From positions 1 through 64,000 of the forward strand of contig JAGQLS010000002.1 of NCBI GenBank assembly GCA_020429045.1: a stretch of DNA of 64,000 nt. The letters run 5' to 3'. Below the pieces are notes generated by a model that saw only the letters and a program-made list of their open reading frames with translations, had not been told where the DNA came from and did no database searches. The translations under genes and the position numbers were made by a program. Origin of the DNA: Candidatus Woesebacteria bacterium (GTDB taxonomy: Bacteria > Patescibacteriota > Microgenomatia > UBA1406 > GWC2-37-13). This document shows positions 1 through 7,917 of this stretch, one piece after another (position 1 is the first letter of the stretch; the number at the start of each line of letters is the position of its first letter).

Positions 1-1
1 A

Positions 2-346
2 TATCGATACCAAGTACTTGAAGGAAAAGTAGAGGTGGCAGTCAGAAACTATCTGTATACACTCTGTAGTCAAAAAGATCAGATGAACATTGAAGAGATT
101 AACATTCAATCAGATCATATTCATCTTATCTTATCTATTCCTCCCAAGTATGCACTATCACAGATCATGGGGTTTCTCAAAGGTAAAACAGCCATTAAGC
201 TGTTTAATGAGCAGAAAAACCTCACAACAAGATATTGGGGAAGACACATCTGGTCAAGAGGATATTGTGTCTCAACGGTAGGACTCAATGAACAACAGAT
301 AAGAAAATATGTAAAGTGGCAACAGAAGAAAGAACAAAAAGGATAA
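2..346 (+). CDS. tnpA: IS200/IS605-family Y1 transposase, 5'-truncated by the window edge
   Basis: The frame is open to the left edge, so the N-terminus lies outside the window. The protein shows the HUH-type pattern HIHLILSIPP followed by a GFLKGK segment, then WGRHIWSRGY, and a C-terminal helix IRKYVKWQ that should carry the catalytic tyrosine. This order is typical of the roughly 130-150 residue single-strand transposases of IS200/IS605. A GTG at 35 could be read as a start, but homology continues upstream of it, so it is not the true start. A palindrome lies about 55 bases after the stop, as expected for the right end of such an element. No TnpB or IscB accessory gene follows. The identification is based on motifs and is quite secure. 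Confidence 0.88.
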   Translation, partial: YRYQVLEGKVEVAVRNYLYTLCSQKDQMNIEEINIQSDHIHLILSIPPKYALSQIMGFLKGKTAIKLFNEQKNLTTRYWGRHIWSRGYCVSTVGLNEQQIRKYVKWQQKKEQKG

Positions 347-401
347 CCAGATTACAAATATTCCAAACAATTATTAATTGCCTTTCAGGCTGAACAACAT
401 G

Positions 402-420
402 CCACCACCTTTGGTGGTGG
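402..420 (+). repeat. Right-end hairpin of the IS200-type element
   Basis: A perfect 8-bp stem (CCACCACC / GGTGGTGG) with a TTT loop lies just downstream of the transposase. No T-tract follows, so it is not an intrinsic terminator. Subterminal hairpins of this kind are the recognition structures of TnpA in IS200/IS605 elements. Confidence 0.7.
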
Positions 421-431
421 TCAGTTGACTA

Positions 432-460
432 TTGAAATACTACACAAAATAAGGTATACT
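432..460 (+). promoter_or_regulatory. Sigma70-like promoter directly after the IS200 right end
   Basis: TTGAAA (432-437), a 17-bp spacer and TATACT (455-460). It lies 12 bases after the IS hairpin and points into the peptidase-like gene, so it may be partly supplied by the insertion. Confidence 0.5.
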
Positions 461-525
461 TCTCAAATGCTGAAATAATTAACCATGACAAAGGCTCGTA
501 TGAGGTCTTTAAATCTAAAGAGCTC

Positions 526-1287
526 TTGATTCCCTATTTTGATCTAAATCTAATTTTTCAAGGCATATTGGTTCCAGAAGGAAGTCTTCAAGAAGCGCCC
601 TATATAGGAGAAAACCCAGAAGCGCAATTTTCTATAGATCTCACCCTTCGAAAGCCCATCAACCGCCCTTCTAATGTTGTGGCATATGAAGGTAAGTGGT
701 ATTATCAGGCGGCTCATCCAACATGTACTGCATGGGCAGTAGCAAATGTTGGTCTTGTTCTCGGTAAGGAACCAGATATGGACAGCATTTGGTATTTATC
801 TCAAGCCGCAAAACACGAAGATAAGACAAAAGAAGGTCTACCTATCTATAAGGCTGTTAAATATATAAACCAACAAGACGCAATGCCATATGGGTTTTTA
901 GGATTTAATCAAGTGCCATCGTTTAAACCTTATAAATATTTACCAACAGCAAAATTTTATATTGATGAATTTGATGGACAAATAAAAGCAAGGATGCCTT
1001 TTCATAATAGTAAACCGCCAGTTGACTCTATTAAAGCACAACCTCACGAAAATGCATTATTGGATTCACTGGATAGTGGAAAACCGCTTATTATTTTAGT
1101 GAGATCTACAGACTATTCTGGAAGCGGTAGAAGTCATGCTTTATGTATTTCAGGATATAGAGTTGATGCAAATGGTTTTACTGATTTTCAAGTTGTTGAT
1201 TCAGCAAGAGGGATTATTTGGGTTCCACATGAAAGAATTATGGGTGCAAGGAACGAATTTTCTGATTATGTTGCAGAGTTGAAGTAA
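526..1287 (+). CDS. Papain-fold (C1/C39-like) peptidase-like protein
   Basis: The protein has about 253 residues. A likely nucleophile region reads HPTCTAWAVANVG (near residue 66), matching the Cys-helix start of papain-like folds. A later segment, SHALCISGYR, followed by VVDSARG, resembles the His and Asn/Asp elements of the same fold. No signal peptide or membrane segment is visible. No ATG is available in frame. TTG at 526 (after AAAGAG) is the best start, but the frame is open back to 436, immediately behind the IS200 right end, so the original 5' end may have been lost to the insertion. A promoter at 432-460 could drive it. The function is inferred from two motifs only; a transglutaminase-like or plain C39-like fold cannot be excluded. 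Confidence 0.5.
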   Translation: MIPYFDLNLIFQGILVPEGSLQEAPYIGENPEAQFSIDLTLRKPINRPSNVVAYEGKWYYQAAHPTCTAWAVANVGLVLGKEPDMDSIWYLSQAAKHEDKTKEGLPIYKAVKYINQQDAMPYGFLGFNQVPSFKPYKYLPTAKFYIDEFDGQIKARMPFHNSKPPVDSIKAQPHENALLDSLDSGKPLIILVRSTDYSGSGRSHALCISGYRVDANGFTDFQVVDSARGIIWVPHERIMGARNEFSDYVAELK

Positions 1288-1369
1288 GATCCTAGAAGAA
1301 CATTTCAGATGAATAATTGAGGATGAAGCCTATCAATAACATGTTGTTATTTATTGAAAAGGTTATTTT

Positions 1370-1714
1370 TTAACTAAATAAAGTCCGAACTTGGTGCACC
1401 CGCTGGAGCCCAGTAGCGCTTACTCGAACCGATCCATTTTCGATCAGTTCTTTTAAGTCTTCAGAGAGCTCATAATTAGCAATTTCTTCTCCTTTAACGC
1501 TAAACTTATTAAAGAATAAATGAAGATATTTTCTCTTGATTGAATAATGAGCCGATTTATAAGCCATTCCAAGATTTTCTGTAAGTGAGAGTATCTTTTC
1601 TAATACTTTTAATGAACCTGAATAATCTTTATTTACATTTTGTATTTCTTCTTCAATTTCTTTTAATCTCAATTCATACCGTTCATAGATTCGCTGGATA
1701 TGTCGAAGGGACGA
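1370..1714 (-). pseudogene. C-terminal remnant of a large serine recombinase
   Basis: The minus-strand frame encodes a coiled-coil segment followed by YSIKRKYLHLFFNKFSV. This is the pattern seen near the C-terminus of large serine recombinases and is related to the region of the intact copy at 10969-12642 that precedes its C-terminal tail. The catalytic domain, recombinase domain and zinc ribbon are all absent, and a stop closes the frame at 1715-1717. TTG at 1672 is a formal start, but the piece looks like a relic. It ends with a different tail from the other recombinase remnants in this window. Confidence 0.6.
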
Positions 1715-2056
1715 TCACGGATTCCTTTTGAAACTGGTAAAGTTACTATACACTCTCTTTCAGCTTTTGCAGTAGACGATGTAGAAATTACCAAAGGAAC
1801 AAAAGTACCGATTGTAATAAAAGTCTATATGAGTAACTCAGCAGGTATTTATTAGATTGAACAGCTCTTCAAAACTAAACTAGCGAACTCTGGCATCGAT
1901 GAATTTATAGATGTAGAAGCCTATGTAACAGGTGAAACAGACAAAAAACTTATTAAGGAGTTTAAGTTAAAAGGTAAGAATAAGAAAATAACCTTAAAAT
2001 GCCTTCTCTTGTTCTTCGAAAAAATACATATCCAATATATATTGAAAATGGAATAA
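1700..2056 (+). pseudogene. Unrecognised ORF interrupted by an in-frame TAG
   Basis: ATG at 1700 opens a 51-codon frame ending in TAG at 1853-1855. The same frame continues without another stop to TAA at 2054-2056, about 118 codons in all. The composition on both sides of the TAG looks protein-like (FETGKVTIHSL before it, EQLFKTKLANSGIDEF after it). I do not recognise the family. It overlaps the recombinase remnant on the other strand by a few bases. The simplest reading is a gene broken by one nonsense change; chance openness of an AT-rich stretch is possible. Confidence 0.3.
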
Positions 2057-2104
2057 TTCGTGCTATACTTTTACATTTATTATATAGAAAATAAATAATT
2101 ATAT

Positions 2105-2683
2105 ATGGAATCACAGCCATTTTCTTTTTCTAGAGTTATTCATCAAATGATGGAATTATCTCTTTCGGATCTAAGAAACCAAAGGAAGGAATTTTACTGC
2201 CATCTCATAAGACTTGTTGGATTACAAGAAAATACTGTCGAAGAAGAAATACGAACTCTTGCAAAACTATGTGCTCTAAAAAAACTATCTGAACTAAATG
2301 AAGATGAAAGAGAAAAATTTATTGAGTTAGTTTACTTCTTTTCAGCTACGCATCTTGAACCAAGCTCTCTCATTACATCTCTCGATAGCGATTTAACTAT
2401 ACAAGAAATTACTACTGGAAAACAGTTCGGTTGTTCATATAATAATCGAGAGGCTGTTCCCCATAAACAAATCCTTATTCGTTGGAGAAAAGATAGATTT
2501 AATATGGGCCTTTACAGTATTATAAATGGCAGCACAGAAGCTCTTTTAGTATCTATATCTACAAACGGTGATATAGTTGTTACTTCTGATCGTCAAGCAC
2601 AAGTTCAAGAGGTGGATGATATCTTAAATTCATTCATGGACTTCCATCATTTTGCACAACAGCATCCTACTACAAAAGAATGA
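2105..2683 (+). CDS. Hypothetical protein, about 192 residues
   Basis: Not recognised. The protein looks soluble, with no signal peptide or membrane segment. The N-terminal half is charged and helical (EEEIRTLAKLC, DEREKFIELV), and the C-terminal half looks like beta strands (LLVSISTNGDIVVTSDR). The ATG lies in an AT-rich stretch with no Shine-Dalgarno sequence. Its 3' end is followed 18 bases later by the rarA stump on the same strand. Its neighbours are broken mobile-element and host genes, so it may itself be a passenger gene. Confidence 0.55.
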   Translation: MESQPFSFSRVIHQMMELSLSDLRNQRKEFYCHLIRLVGLQENTVEEEIRTLAKLCALKKLSELNEDEREKFIELVYFFSATHLEPSSLITSLDSDLTIQEITTGKQFGCSYNNREAVPHKQILIRWRKDRFNMGLYSIINGSTEALLVSISTNGDIVVTSDRQAQVQEVDDILNSFMDFHHFAQQHPTTKE

Positions 2684-2701
2684 TTTGATACAATAATCTC
2701 A

Positions 2702-2848
2702 ATGGATAAACCATTAGCCGAACTACTCCGGCCCAAAACACTTCAGGAATTTGTAGGACAAGAGCATTTAATTGGAACAGGTAAGCCTATTCGACGAATG
2801 ATCGAAAATGCCTCACTCTCTTCTATGATTCTCTGGGGAGCCAATTAG
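2702..2848 (+). pseudogene. rarA: N-terminal stump of replication-associated recombination ATPase RarA/MgsA
   Basis: The 48 codons encode the conserved start of the clamp-loader-like AAA ATPase RarA: PLAELLRPKTLQEFVGQEH, then GTGKPIRRMIE and SSMILWGA. In intact RarA the next residues are the Walker A loop (PPGTGKT). Here the frame turns to N and a TAG stop exactly at that point, so the nucleotide-binding site and everything after it are missing. Full-length RarA has about 400-450 residues. The break at the motif boundary suggests a recombination or deletion endpoint rather than slow decay. Confidence 0.75.
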
Positions 2849-2865
2849 ATTTTTTAAGGTTCCAA

Positions 2866-3155
2866 ATGGATAAAAATTTAAATCAAGACTTATCGGTTTT
2901 TTTGAATGAAAAGGTGCAAGAAGCTCTTCAAAAATATCGGGCAGACTCAATTGAAAGAAGTAATAAAATCCAAATAGGATTTAGTTTTTTAGAAGAAAAG
3001 AGTCAGATCTTGATAATCACTTGAATTTACTTTCAGTAGGTATTTTGGCTTTTTTTACCGTAATTACTACTGAAACTAGCATTCTTCTTCAAGTTGGAAT
3101 TGTTGCATTCGCTTTGTCACTAATATTCGGGATTATCCGAATTTTCTTCGTTTAA
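2866..3155 (+). pseudogene. Frameshifted small two-helix membrane protein
   Basis: ATG at 2866 opens 52 codons (start MDKNLNQDLSVFLNEK) closed by TGA at 3022. Just before this, a second frame takes over (SDLDNHLNLLSVGILAFF) and runs to TAA at 3153-3155, giving two hydrophobic segments separated by a short turn. The two parts together would form one protein of about 95 residues with a helical cytosolic N-part and a C-terminal membrane hairpin. This fits a single-base indel near 2996-3010. The family is not recognised. The next gene has a similar layout (helical N-part, C-terminal membrane segment). Confidence 0.4.
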
Positions 3156-3178
3156 ATTTTCGATATGGACCATTATTA

Positions 3179-3448
3179 ATGTCTCAAAAAAGCGACTTAC
3201 AAATGTCACGTTTTTCACTTGACTCCATTTCTAACTTTTATAAAAATGATATAAAACTCGATTTAGATATGTTGAAGGTACATGAAAAGATTATTAAAGA
3301 AGCTAAGAACAAATATGATACTAACAACATAGTTATACAGTGGTTTTTGAAACGATTTGCTCTAAATGCAGAAAGGATAAAAATTATTCACTTGGCAAGT
3401 TTTATTATCGGAGTCATTACTTTGGTAATTTATGCATTTTCAAAATAA
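3179..3448 (+). CDS. Small hypothetical protein with a C-terminal membrane helix
   Basis: 89 residues. A charged helical N-terminal region (LDMLKVHEKIIKEAKNKYD) is followed by one membrane segment at about residues 68-87 (IHLASFIIGVITLVIYAFS). It begins 23 bases after the frameshifted two-helix membrane ORF and may have formed a pair with it. I do not recognise the family and infer no function. Confidence 0.45.
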   Translation: MSQKSDLQMSRFSLDSISNFYKNDIKLDLDMLKVHEKIIKEAKNKYDTNNIVIQWFLKRFALNAERIKIIHLASFIIGVITLVIYAFSK

Positions 3449-3491
3449 GTCTGAATTTTGCCCATCTGCAAGAATACTCTAGTTTGGAATG

Positions 3492-4202
3492 TTAAGACTT
3501 TCCAAACAGAACATTTACTACAGTTGTTTGAGGAATGTTTAAAGGTGGTAGCAGAAAATGTTGATGGGTTTCGATTTCTATAACTCTTCCATATCCATTC
3601 TGAGCATATTGTTTGAATGTCCATGTTTCTTGAAGAGCTTGTCCTGGAGACATATCTGCTTCTATCCCTCGAAAGAAAGTAGTATGATTATCAGAGTCTG
3701 GTTCCCATTCACCCATAATATATTCGATTTGATTTCTTCCATATAAGTCAAGAACCCAAGGAATAAATTTTTTCCCTCTCATGGCAAAGTATCTTTGATT
3801 ACCATTTTTTGTAATGAGATCATAACGCAACACATTTTTACCCGTCATATATGTATAGAATTGAGAATGAGGAACAGCTACTCTATACACTTCTGGTCTG
3901 TAAAGGTTTGCTTCGAGTTTAAAAAAATCTGAACCAGTTCCTGGTATTAATCTAACAGTTTCTGTAAAGGGAGCGCTTTCTGCTTTTGCTATTTGGAATA
4001 AATCATGGTTCTCACCATTTTGCACCTCAAATATAGCAACACTATTTACTGGAATAGCAGCAACTCTGCGTGGATCGAGATTGCATACGTCATCTATAAC
4101 TCTTAAACCATGAGGTCCATCATCACCTTGTTATATATTAAGAGATTCTGGTATTGGATAGAGAGATAATAATCTCCAGTTAACATTACGTCTTTTTTCC
4201 AT
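3492..4202 (-). pseudogene. Hypothetical protein interrupted by an in-frame TAA at codon 24
   Basis: On the minus strand an ATG at 4202-4200 starts MEKRRNVNWRLLSLYPIPES. Codon 24 (4133-4131) is TAA, and the same frame then continues for 212 codons to 3492 (DDGPHGLRVIDDV, FHGPs absent, ending VVNVLFGKS). A GTG at 4025 would give a 177-residue product, but coding character clearly extends upstream of it. A -10 hexamer (complement of 4210-4215) lies 7 bases before the ATG, supporting the upstream start. Either a nonsense mutation has broken the gene or the shorter form is still made. The family is not recognised. Confidence 0.5.
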
Positions 4203-4207
4203 AGAGA

Positions 4208-4240
4208 GTATTATATAATACCTATAGTATTATTTACAAT
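4208..4240. promoter_or_regulatory. Divergent promoter region with a perfect 14-bp palindrome
   Basis: GTATTATATAATAC (4208-4221) is a perfect palindrome that supplies a -10 hexamer for the minus-strand gene ending its leader at 4203. TACAAT (4235-4240) lies 7 bases before the plus-strand ATG at 4248. Both genes would have almost no leader. Confidence 0.45.
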
Positions 4241-4247
4241 CATACTT

Positions 4248-4835
4248 ATGACTAGTGAAAGTACTATTGTAGGATATTGGAGAGAATTAATTTCACAATT
4301 ATCGGATGAAGAGTTGATTGCCTATTCTAAAAATGGTCCTATAAGGAGAGTATTAGTTGAGGATATACTACCTCATCTAGCCTCACACCCTCAAGATGTA
4401 ATAGAAATTGGCGCATTATTTGCACCGTTAACATTAGAGTTGCCATGGCAAGTTTCAAGAGCTTTATTATTAGATCCAATATATAAAGTAAGAAAACCGC
4501 AGTTAAACTTGGATTTTTCAATTGAACTATCCGCATCCTATTTACCAGTAGGGTTAGAGCAAATATCGAACTGGTTGCAAAGACCTTCGCTAGTTGTACT
4601 AGAAAACGTACTTAATTATGTATCAAGAGATACAATTCAAAGATTGTTAGAAGATTCAAGAATTACTACAATAATTTTAGGAAATAATTCACAAGCTAGT
4701 TTCGGAGATATGCATCAAGAAAGACTGAGATCACCGATTGATATATTAGATTTATTAAGATCACAAAGATTTATAAATGAAGGAGAAATGTTTCAAACAG
4801 AAACTACACTAGCCGGGATTTTTGTAAGAAGATAA
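4248..4835 (+). CDS. Possible class I methyltransferase-fold protein
   Basis: 195 residues. DVIEIGALFAP (near residue 50) resembles the glycine-containing motif I of Rossmann-type SAM methyltransferases but has only one glycine. LLLDP follows, where an acidic residue after strand 2 is usual, and VVLENVLNYVSRDTIQRLL resembles the motif IV strand and helix. The match is weak, and the cofactor loop looks degenerate, so activity is doubtful. The ATG lies 7 bases after a -10-like TACAAT. The gene ends about 57 bases before the first junction of the cassette array and is the last gene to its left. Confidence 0.4.
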   Translation: MTSESTIVGYWRELISQLSDEELIAYSKNGPIRRVLVEDILPHLASHPQDVIEIGALFAPLTLELPWQVSRALLLDPIYKVRKPQLNLDFSIELSASYLPVGLEQISNWLQRPSLVVLENVLNYVSRDTIQRLLEDSRITTIILGNNSQASFGDMHQERLRSPIDILDLLRSQRFINEGEMFQTETTLAGIFVRR

Positions 4836-4857
4836 TTTATATATAGATATTTTTTTA

Positions 4858-5005
4858 CCCACTCCTCAATTCGAGTATCGTCCCATTGACGGAGCCAGAT
4901 GGGACGCTTAGGGTACAAAGCGTCCTTTTTTGTTGAATTGTCGGGAAATTTTCGATGTTCGAAAGTTTCTTTTTCCAAACCCTCCAAATTTTCCACTTTA
5001 GAACA
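4858..5005 (-). other. Left junction of the cassette array (attL-like), carrying a recombinase 3'-end fragment
   Basis: Bases 4892-5005 match 11065-11178 of the intact recombinase gene over 114 bp without gaps, with about 10 differences. The match starts at the GA dinucleotide 4892-4893. To the left of GA the sequence is different, although the minus-strand reading still keeps the spacing W-L-x-x-W-x7-W. I read this as X.Y, where X is the original chromosomal half-site and Y is the arm of the first cassette. CCAT lies 6-9 bases left of GA, as in the other three junctions. Confidence 0.7.
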
Positions 5006-5232
5006 CCGTGCCTGTCGGCGGCAGGCAGGAAAATGGTTACAGTGGCTCAGTGCTCGTGTTTGTCAGCAACTATAAATAGAAAGCTAAATAAAAATACCGG
5101 CAATCCGGCAAAAAGTAGTTGCTAATGCTTTCTATTATAGTTAACTATCATAGAAACCTACCAGATAGATCTAGTTGATAATATGTTTATTCCTTTGTAT
5201 TCTAAAGACATCAATTGGTAAGTAATGTTATT
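5006..5232. repeat. Non-coding lead-in of cassette A with a GC-rich palindromic repeat and an inverted repeat
   Basis: CCTGTCGGCGGCAGGCAGG (5011-5029) is a GC-rich partial palindrome in AT-rich DNA and is related to one at 22861-22877. Further on, GCAACTATAAATAGAAAGC (5066-5084) and GCTTTCTATTATAGTT (5127-5142) form an imperfect inverted repeat around a small CCGG-CAAT-CCGG element (5097-5108). The stretch may hold the promoter and operator of the HTH gene at 5233. No ORF was recognised. Confidence 0.4.
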
Positions 5233-5412
5233 ATGGAAAAACTCTTGAAACTCAAAGAAGCGGCGGAGATATTGAGCGTCCACCCCAACACCCTTCGACT
5301 TTGGGATCGCAAGGGTATTTTGGTGGCTGTGCGTATAGGTGAAAGGAAAATCAGACGCTATGAAATTTCAGCTATCAAGAGGTTCATTAAACAAAACAAT
5401 AATGAAAAATAA
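5233..5412 (+). CDS. MerR/excisionase-type helix-turn-helix protein
   Basis: 59 residues from ATG 5233; a TTG at 5215 in the same frame is less likely. The sequence LKLKEAAEILSVHPNTLRLW followed by DRKGILVAVRIGERKIRRYE is the classic single-domain winged HTH of the excisionase/MerR-like (HTH_17) family. The stop overlaps the methyltransferase start by 11 bases, so the two genes are translated together. Small HTH proteins in this position often control restriction-modification expression. Because it is also the first gene of a recombinase-built cassette, a role as directionality factor is an alternative. The family call is secure; the role is inferred. Confidence 0.75.
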   Translation: MEKLLKLKEAAEILSVHPNTLRLWDRKGILVAVRIGERKIRRYEISAIKRFIKQNNNEK

Positions 5413-6967
5413 TTTGACTTACAATACTAGTCCAAGCGAATATGCAGAGTCATTAGGCTCTGAGTTTGTTAGTCGCAAGTCAAAGAATGATATCTCATCC
5501 CTTGGTCAGTTTTTTACCCCAAAAGCCATAGCGGAAATGGTTGCCAATGATTTCGAAGAATGTTCAGCAAATGCAGTAAGAATTTTGGACCCTGGAGCAG
5601 GTAGTGGAATTCTTAGTTGTGCGCTTTGTGAAGCTATTGCTGGTTGGGATTCCAAACCCAAAAAAATTAAGCTATCTGCTTATGAAATAGATACTGAACT
5701 TGTTTCCGCGTTGAATGAAAGCCTAACTTATTTGAAAAAATGGCTGATCAAGCATGGTATTTCACTAGAGTTTGTTGTTCATCAAAAAGATTTTGTTCTG
5801 GAAAATGCTGAGGTACTTAACACATCACTTCAGCAGAGTTTGCTTGACTCGAAAAACTTTGAGGAATTTGACCTAATTGTTGCAAACCCACCATATTTTA
5901 AAATAGCAAAATCTGATCCTCGGGCAGTTGCTGCAACGCCGATCATTCACGGTCAGCCAAATATCTACGCCTTATTTATGGCTATTGCTGCTTATCTGCT
6001 GAAGGAGCGCGGACAGCTTGGTTTTATAACACCTCGTAGTTATGCCTCAGGATTATACTTTAAAAAGTTTCGTGAGAATTTCTTTGAGCAGATAATACCT
6101 CAGTCAATTCATATCTTCGAATCCAGAGATAAAGCTTTTGGAAAAGATGGTGTTTTACAAGAGAATGTGATCCTTCATGCACGGAAAGATAAGTCAATTG
6201 ATCGTGATAGCTTTGAAGTTGAAGTTTCTAGCTGTGATGGTTTATCAGATATAGCCAATTCAAAATCAATACTTATTCCACTAGAAGAGATCATCTCGTT
6301 AGAGAATGGTCATGTTTTACACATTCCCACCAAGGTTGAACAACGAGAAATTGTAAAGATTGTTAAATCTTGGAAATACAACTTGCATTCCCTCGGCTTT
6401 GAAGTTTCTACAGGTCCTATCGTAGCCTTTAGAGCTCGCGAGTTGCTCGATTCCGAAGATCTCGAGGATTCGAATGCTCCCTTGCTTTGGCTTCAAAATA
6501 TTAAGACCATGAAAGTATCTTGGCCTGTAAAATCGCGAAAACCTCAATATGTTAAGACTTCTCAGGAGGCTCAAAGACTCTTATTGCCAAACAATAATTA
6601 CGTTTTAATAAGAAGATTTAGTGCTAAGGAAGAGAAGAAAAGACTTGTTGCTGCTCCATTCATTTCTGAGGGTGGTAAATCAAAATTTGTTGGAATAGAA
6701 AATCACATTAACTACATTTACCGTAAAAATGGTAGTCTTTCAGATACTGAAGCTTTAGGTTTAGCAGCTGTTTTGAATAGTAGTTTGCTTGATGAGTACT
6801 TCCGAGTTTTTAGTGGTAACACACAAGTCAGTGCTACTGAGTTAAGAAACATTCCATTACCAGATCCAGACGTTATTGAAAGGATTGGCAAAACGATTAA
6901 AAATCGTACAATGGATCTTGTGGAAATTGATCAAAAAGTAACAAACTTAATAAGAGATTATGCCTAA
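5402..6967 (+). CDS. Type II N6-adenine DNA methyltransferase (PstI/Eco57I-like)
   Basis: About 521 residues from ATG 5402, overlapping the HTH gene. Motif I DPGAGSG is at residues 63-69 and the N6-adenine motif IV NPPY at 162-165. FFTP near residue 37 and the C-terminal target-recognition region (LWLQNIKTMKVSWP, later FRVFSGNTQVSATELR) fit the gamma-class, Eco57I/PstI-type enzymes. The gene downstream is a BsuBI/PstI-type endonuclease overlapping by 8 bases, so this enzyme should protect the cognate site by methylating adenine. In the characterised family the site is CTGCAG, but the specificity here is not proven. All key motifs are intact. Confidence 0.88.
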   Translation: MKNNLTYNTSPSEYAESLGSEFVSRKSKNDISSLGQFFTPKAIAEMVANDFEECSANAVRILDPGAGSGILSCALCEAIAGWDSKPKKIKLSAYEIDTELVSALNESLTYLKKWLIKHGISLEFVVHQKDFVLENAEVLNTSLQQSLLDSKNFEEFDLIVANPPYFKIAKSDPRAVAATPIIHGQPNIYALFMAIAAYLLKERGQLGFITPRSYASGLYFKKFRENFFEQIIPQSIHIFESRDKAFGKDGVLQENVILHARKDKSIDRDSFEVEVSSCDGLSDIANSKSILIPLEEIISLENGHVLHIPTKVEQREIVKIVKSWKYNLHSLGFEVSTGPIVAFRARELLDSEDLEDSNAPLLWLQNIKTMKVSWPVKSRKPQYVKTSQEAQRLLLPNNNYVLIRRFSAKEEKKRLVAAPFISEGGKSKFVGIENHINYIYRKNGSLSDTEALGLAAVLNSSLLDEYFRVFSGNTQVSATELRNIPLPDPDVIERIGKTIKNRTMDLVEIDQKVTNLIRDYA

Positions 6968-7916
6968 AAAAAGTCAAATCAATCAAAAAATTAATGAAGC
7001 TCAAGTCGTTTTGAAAGCTTTGGGACTTCCTCCTGCTCAACAAAACGATATGGCTGCTCTCACATTGCTTGCTCTAAGTGATTTAAGGCCTAGTTCTTCT
7101 TGGCAAGATGCTCAGAAACCCAGTTTGACAGTGTCAAAAGGAGTGATGGATTTTATTAGCCAAGAGTATAAGCGAGAATATGCACCTAATACCCGAGAAA
7201 CTGTGAGGAGACAAGTTTTGCACCAATTTGTTCAAGCATATGTGGCTCACTACAACCCAGACGATCCTACCTTACCAACGAATAGCCCGCGTGCTCACTA
7301 TGCTTTGACAGATGATGCATTGGCGGTTATCAAATCCTATGGTACATCTGGTTGGGAACTAATGCTAAAAAAATTTGAGTCACAACATGGGAAATTGGTA
7401 GAAACTTACAGGAAGAGAAGAAAACGAAATATGGTACCCATAACCATAGATGGTGGAGAAACACTTGAACTATCTCCAGGTAAACATAACGAAGTACAAG
7501 CTGCGGTCGTAGAAGAATTTGCACCAAGGTTTGCCCCAGGTTCTAAGCTCTTATATTTAGGAGATACTGCCAAGAAGAACCTTTATGTAAATGAAGAAGT
7601 ATTGGAAAAGCTAGGAATTCCTATTACAGAACACGACAAGTTGCCCGATATCGTTTTGTTTGATGAGAATAAGAGATGGCTTTACTTGATTGAGGTTGTT
7701 ACGTCACACGGACCAATGTCTCCCAAGAGAATGGTGGAGCTTGAAGAGATGCTTCAGAAATGTAGCGTTGGAAAAGTATATGTGACAGCTTTTCCTGATT
7801 TTTCAGAGTTTAGAAAACACACTTCCCATATCGCTTGGGAAACAGAAGTTTGGTTGGCAGAAATACCTGATCACATGATTCATTACAACGGTGACAGGTT
7901 TTACGGACCAAGATAA
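6960..7916 (+). CDS. BsuBI/PstI-family type II restriction endonuclease
   Basis: 318 residues, close to the family size. The C-terminal catalytic half contains DKLPDIVLFDENKRW (acidic residue at 230), LIEVVTSHGPMSPKR (Glu 245, His 250) and AFPDFSEFRKH, ending in AWETEVWLAEIPDHMIHYNGD. This run of motifs is characteristic of the BsuBI/PstI nucleases with a PD-(D/E)xK-like core. The N-terminal half (NTRETVRRQVLHQFVQA) matches the DNA-recognition region. It starts inside the methyltransferase stop region and is followed after a single base by the TrlF-like gene, forming one operon. The protein looks intact and active. Confidence 0.9.
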   Translation: MPKKSQINQKINEAQVVLKALGLPPAQQNDMAALTLLALSDLRPSSSWQDAQKPSLTVSKGVMDFISQEYKREYAPNTRETVRRQVLHQFVQAYVAHYNPDDPTLPTNSPRAHYALTDDALAVIKSYGTSGWELMLKKFESQHGKLVETYRKRRKRNMVPITIDGGETLELSPGKHNEVQAAVVEEFAPRFAPGSKLLYLGDTAKKNLYVNEEVLEKLGIPITEHDKLPDIVLFDENKRWLYLIEVVTSHGPMSPKRMVELEEMLQKCSVGKVYVTAFPDFSEFRKHTSHIAWETEVWLAEIPDHMIHYNGDRFYGPR

Positions 7917-7917
7917 T

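Noticed and set aside
402-420. Intrinsic terminator after the IS200 transposase
   Set aside because: The strong stem has no T-tract after it; it fits the transposase recognition hairpin better.
4825-4891. Plus-strand frame joining the left half-site to the BrnT fragment across the array (a host gene split by the cassettes)
   Set aside because: The joined frame is open, but the left part has no start codon and does not resemble the BrnT N-terminus, so I do not claim the array interrupts that gene.
5066-5142. CRISPR or iteron array in the lead-in of cassette A
   Set aside because: Only one imperfect inverted pair is present, without regular spacing or repeated units.
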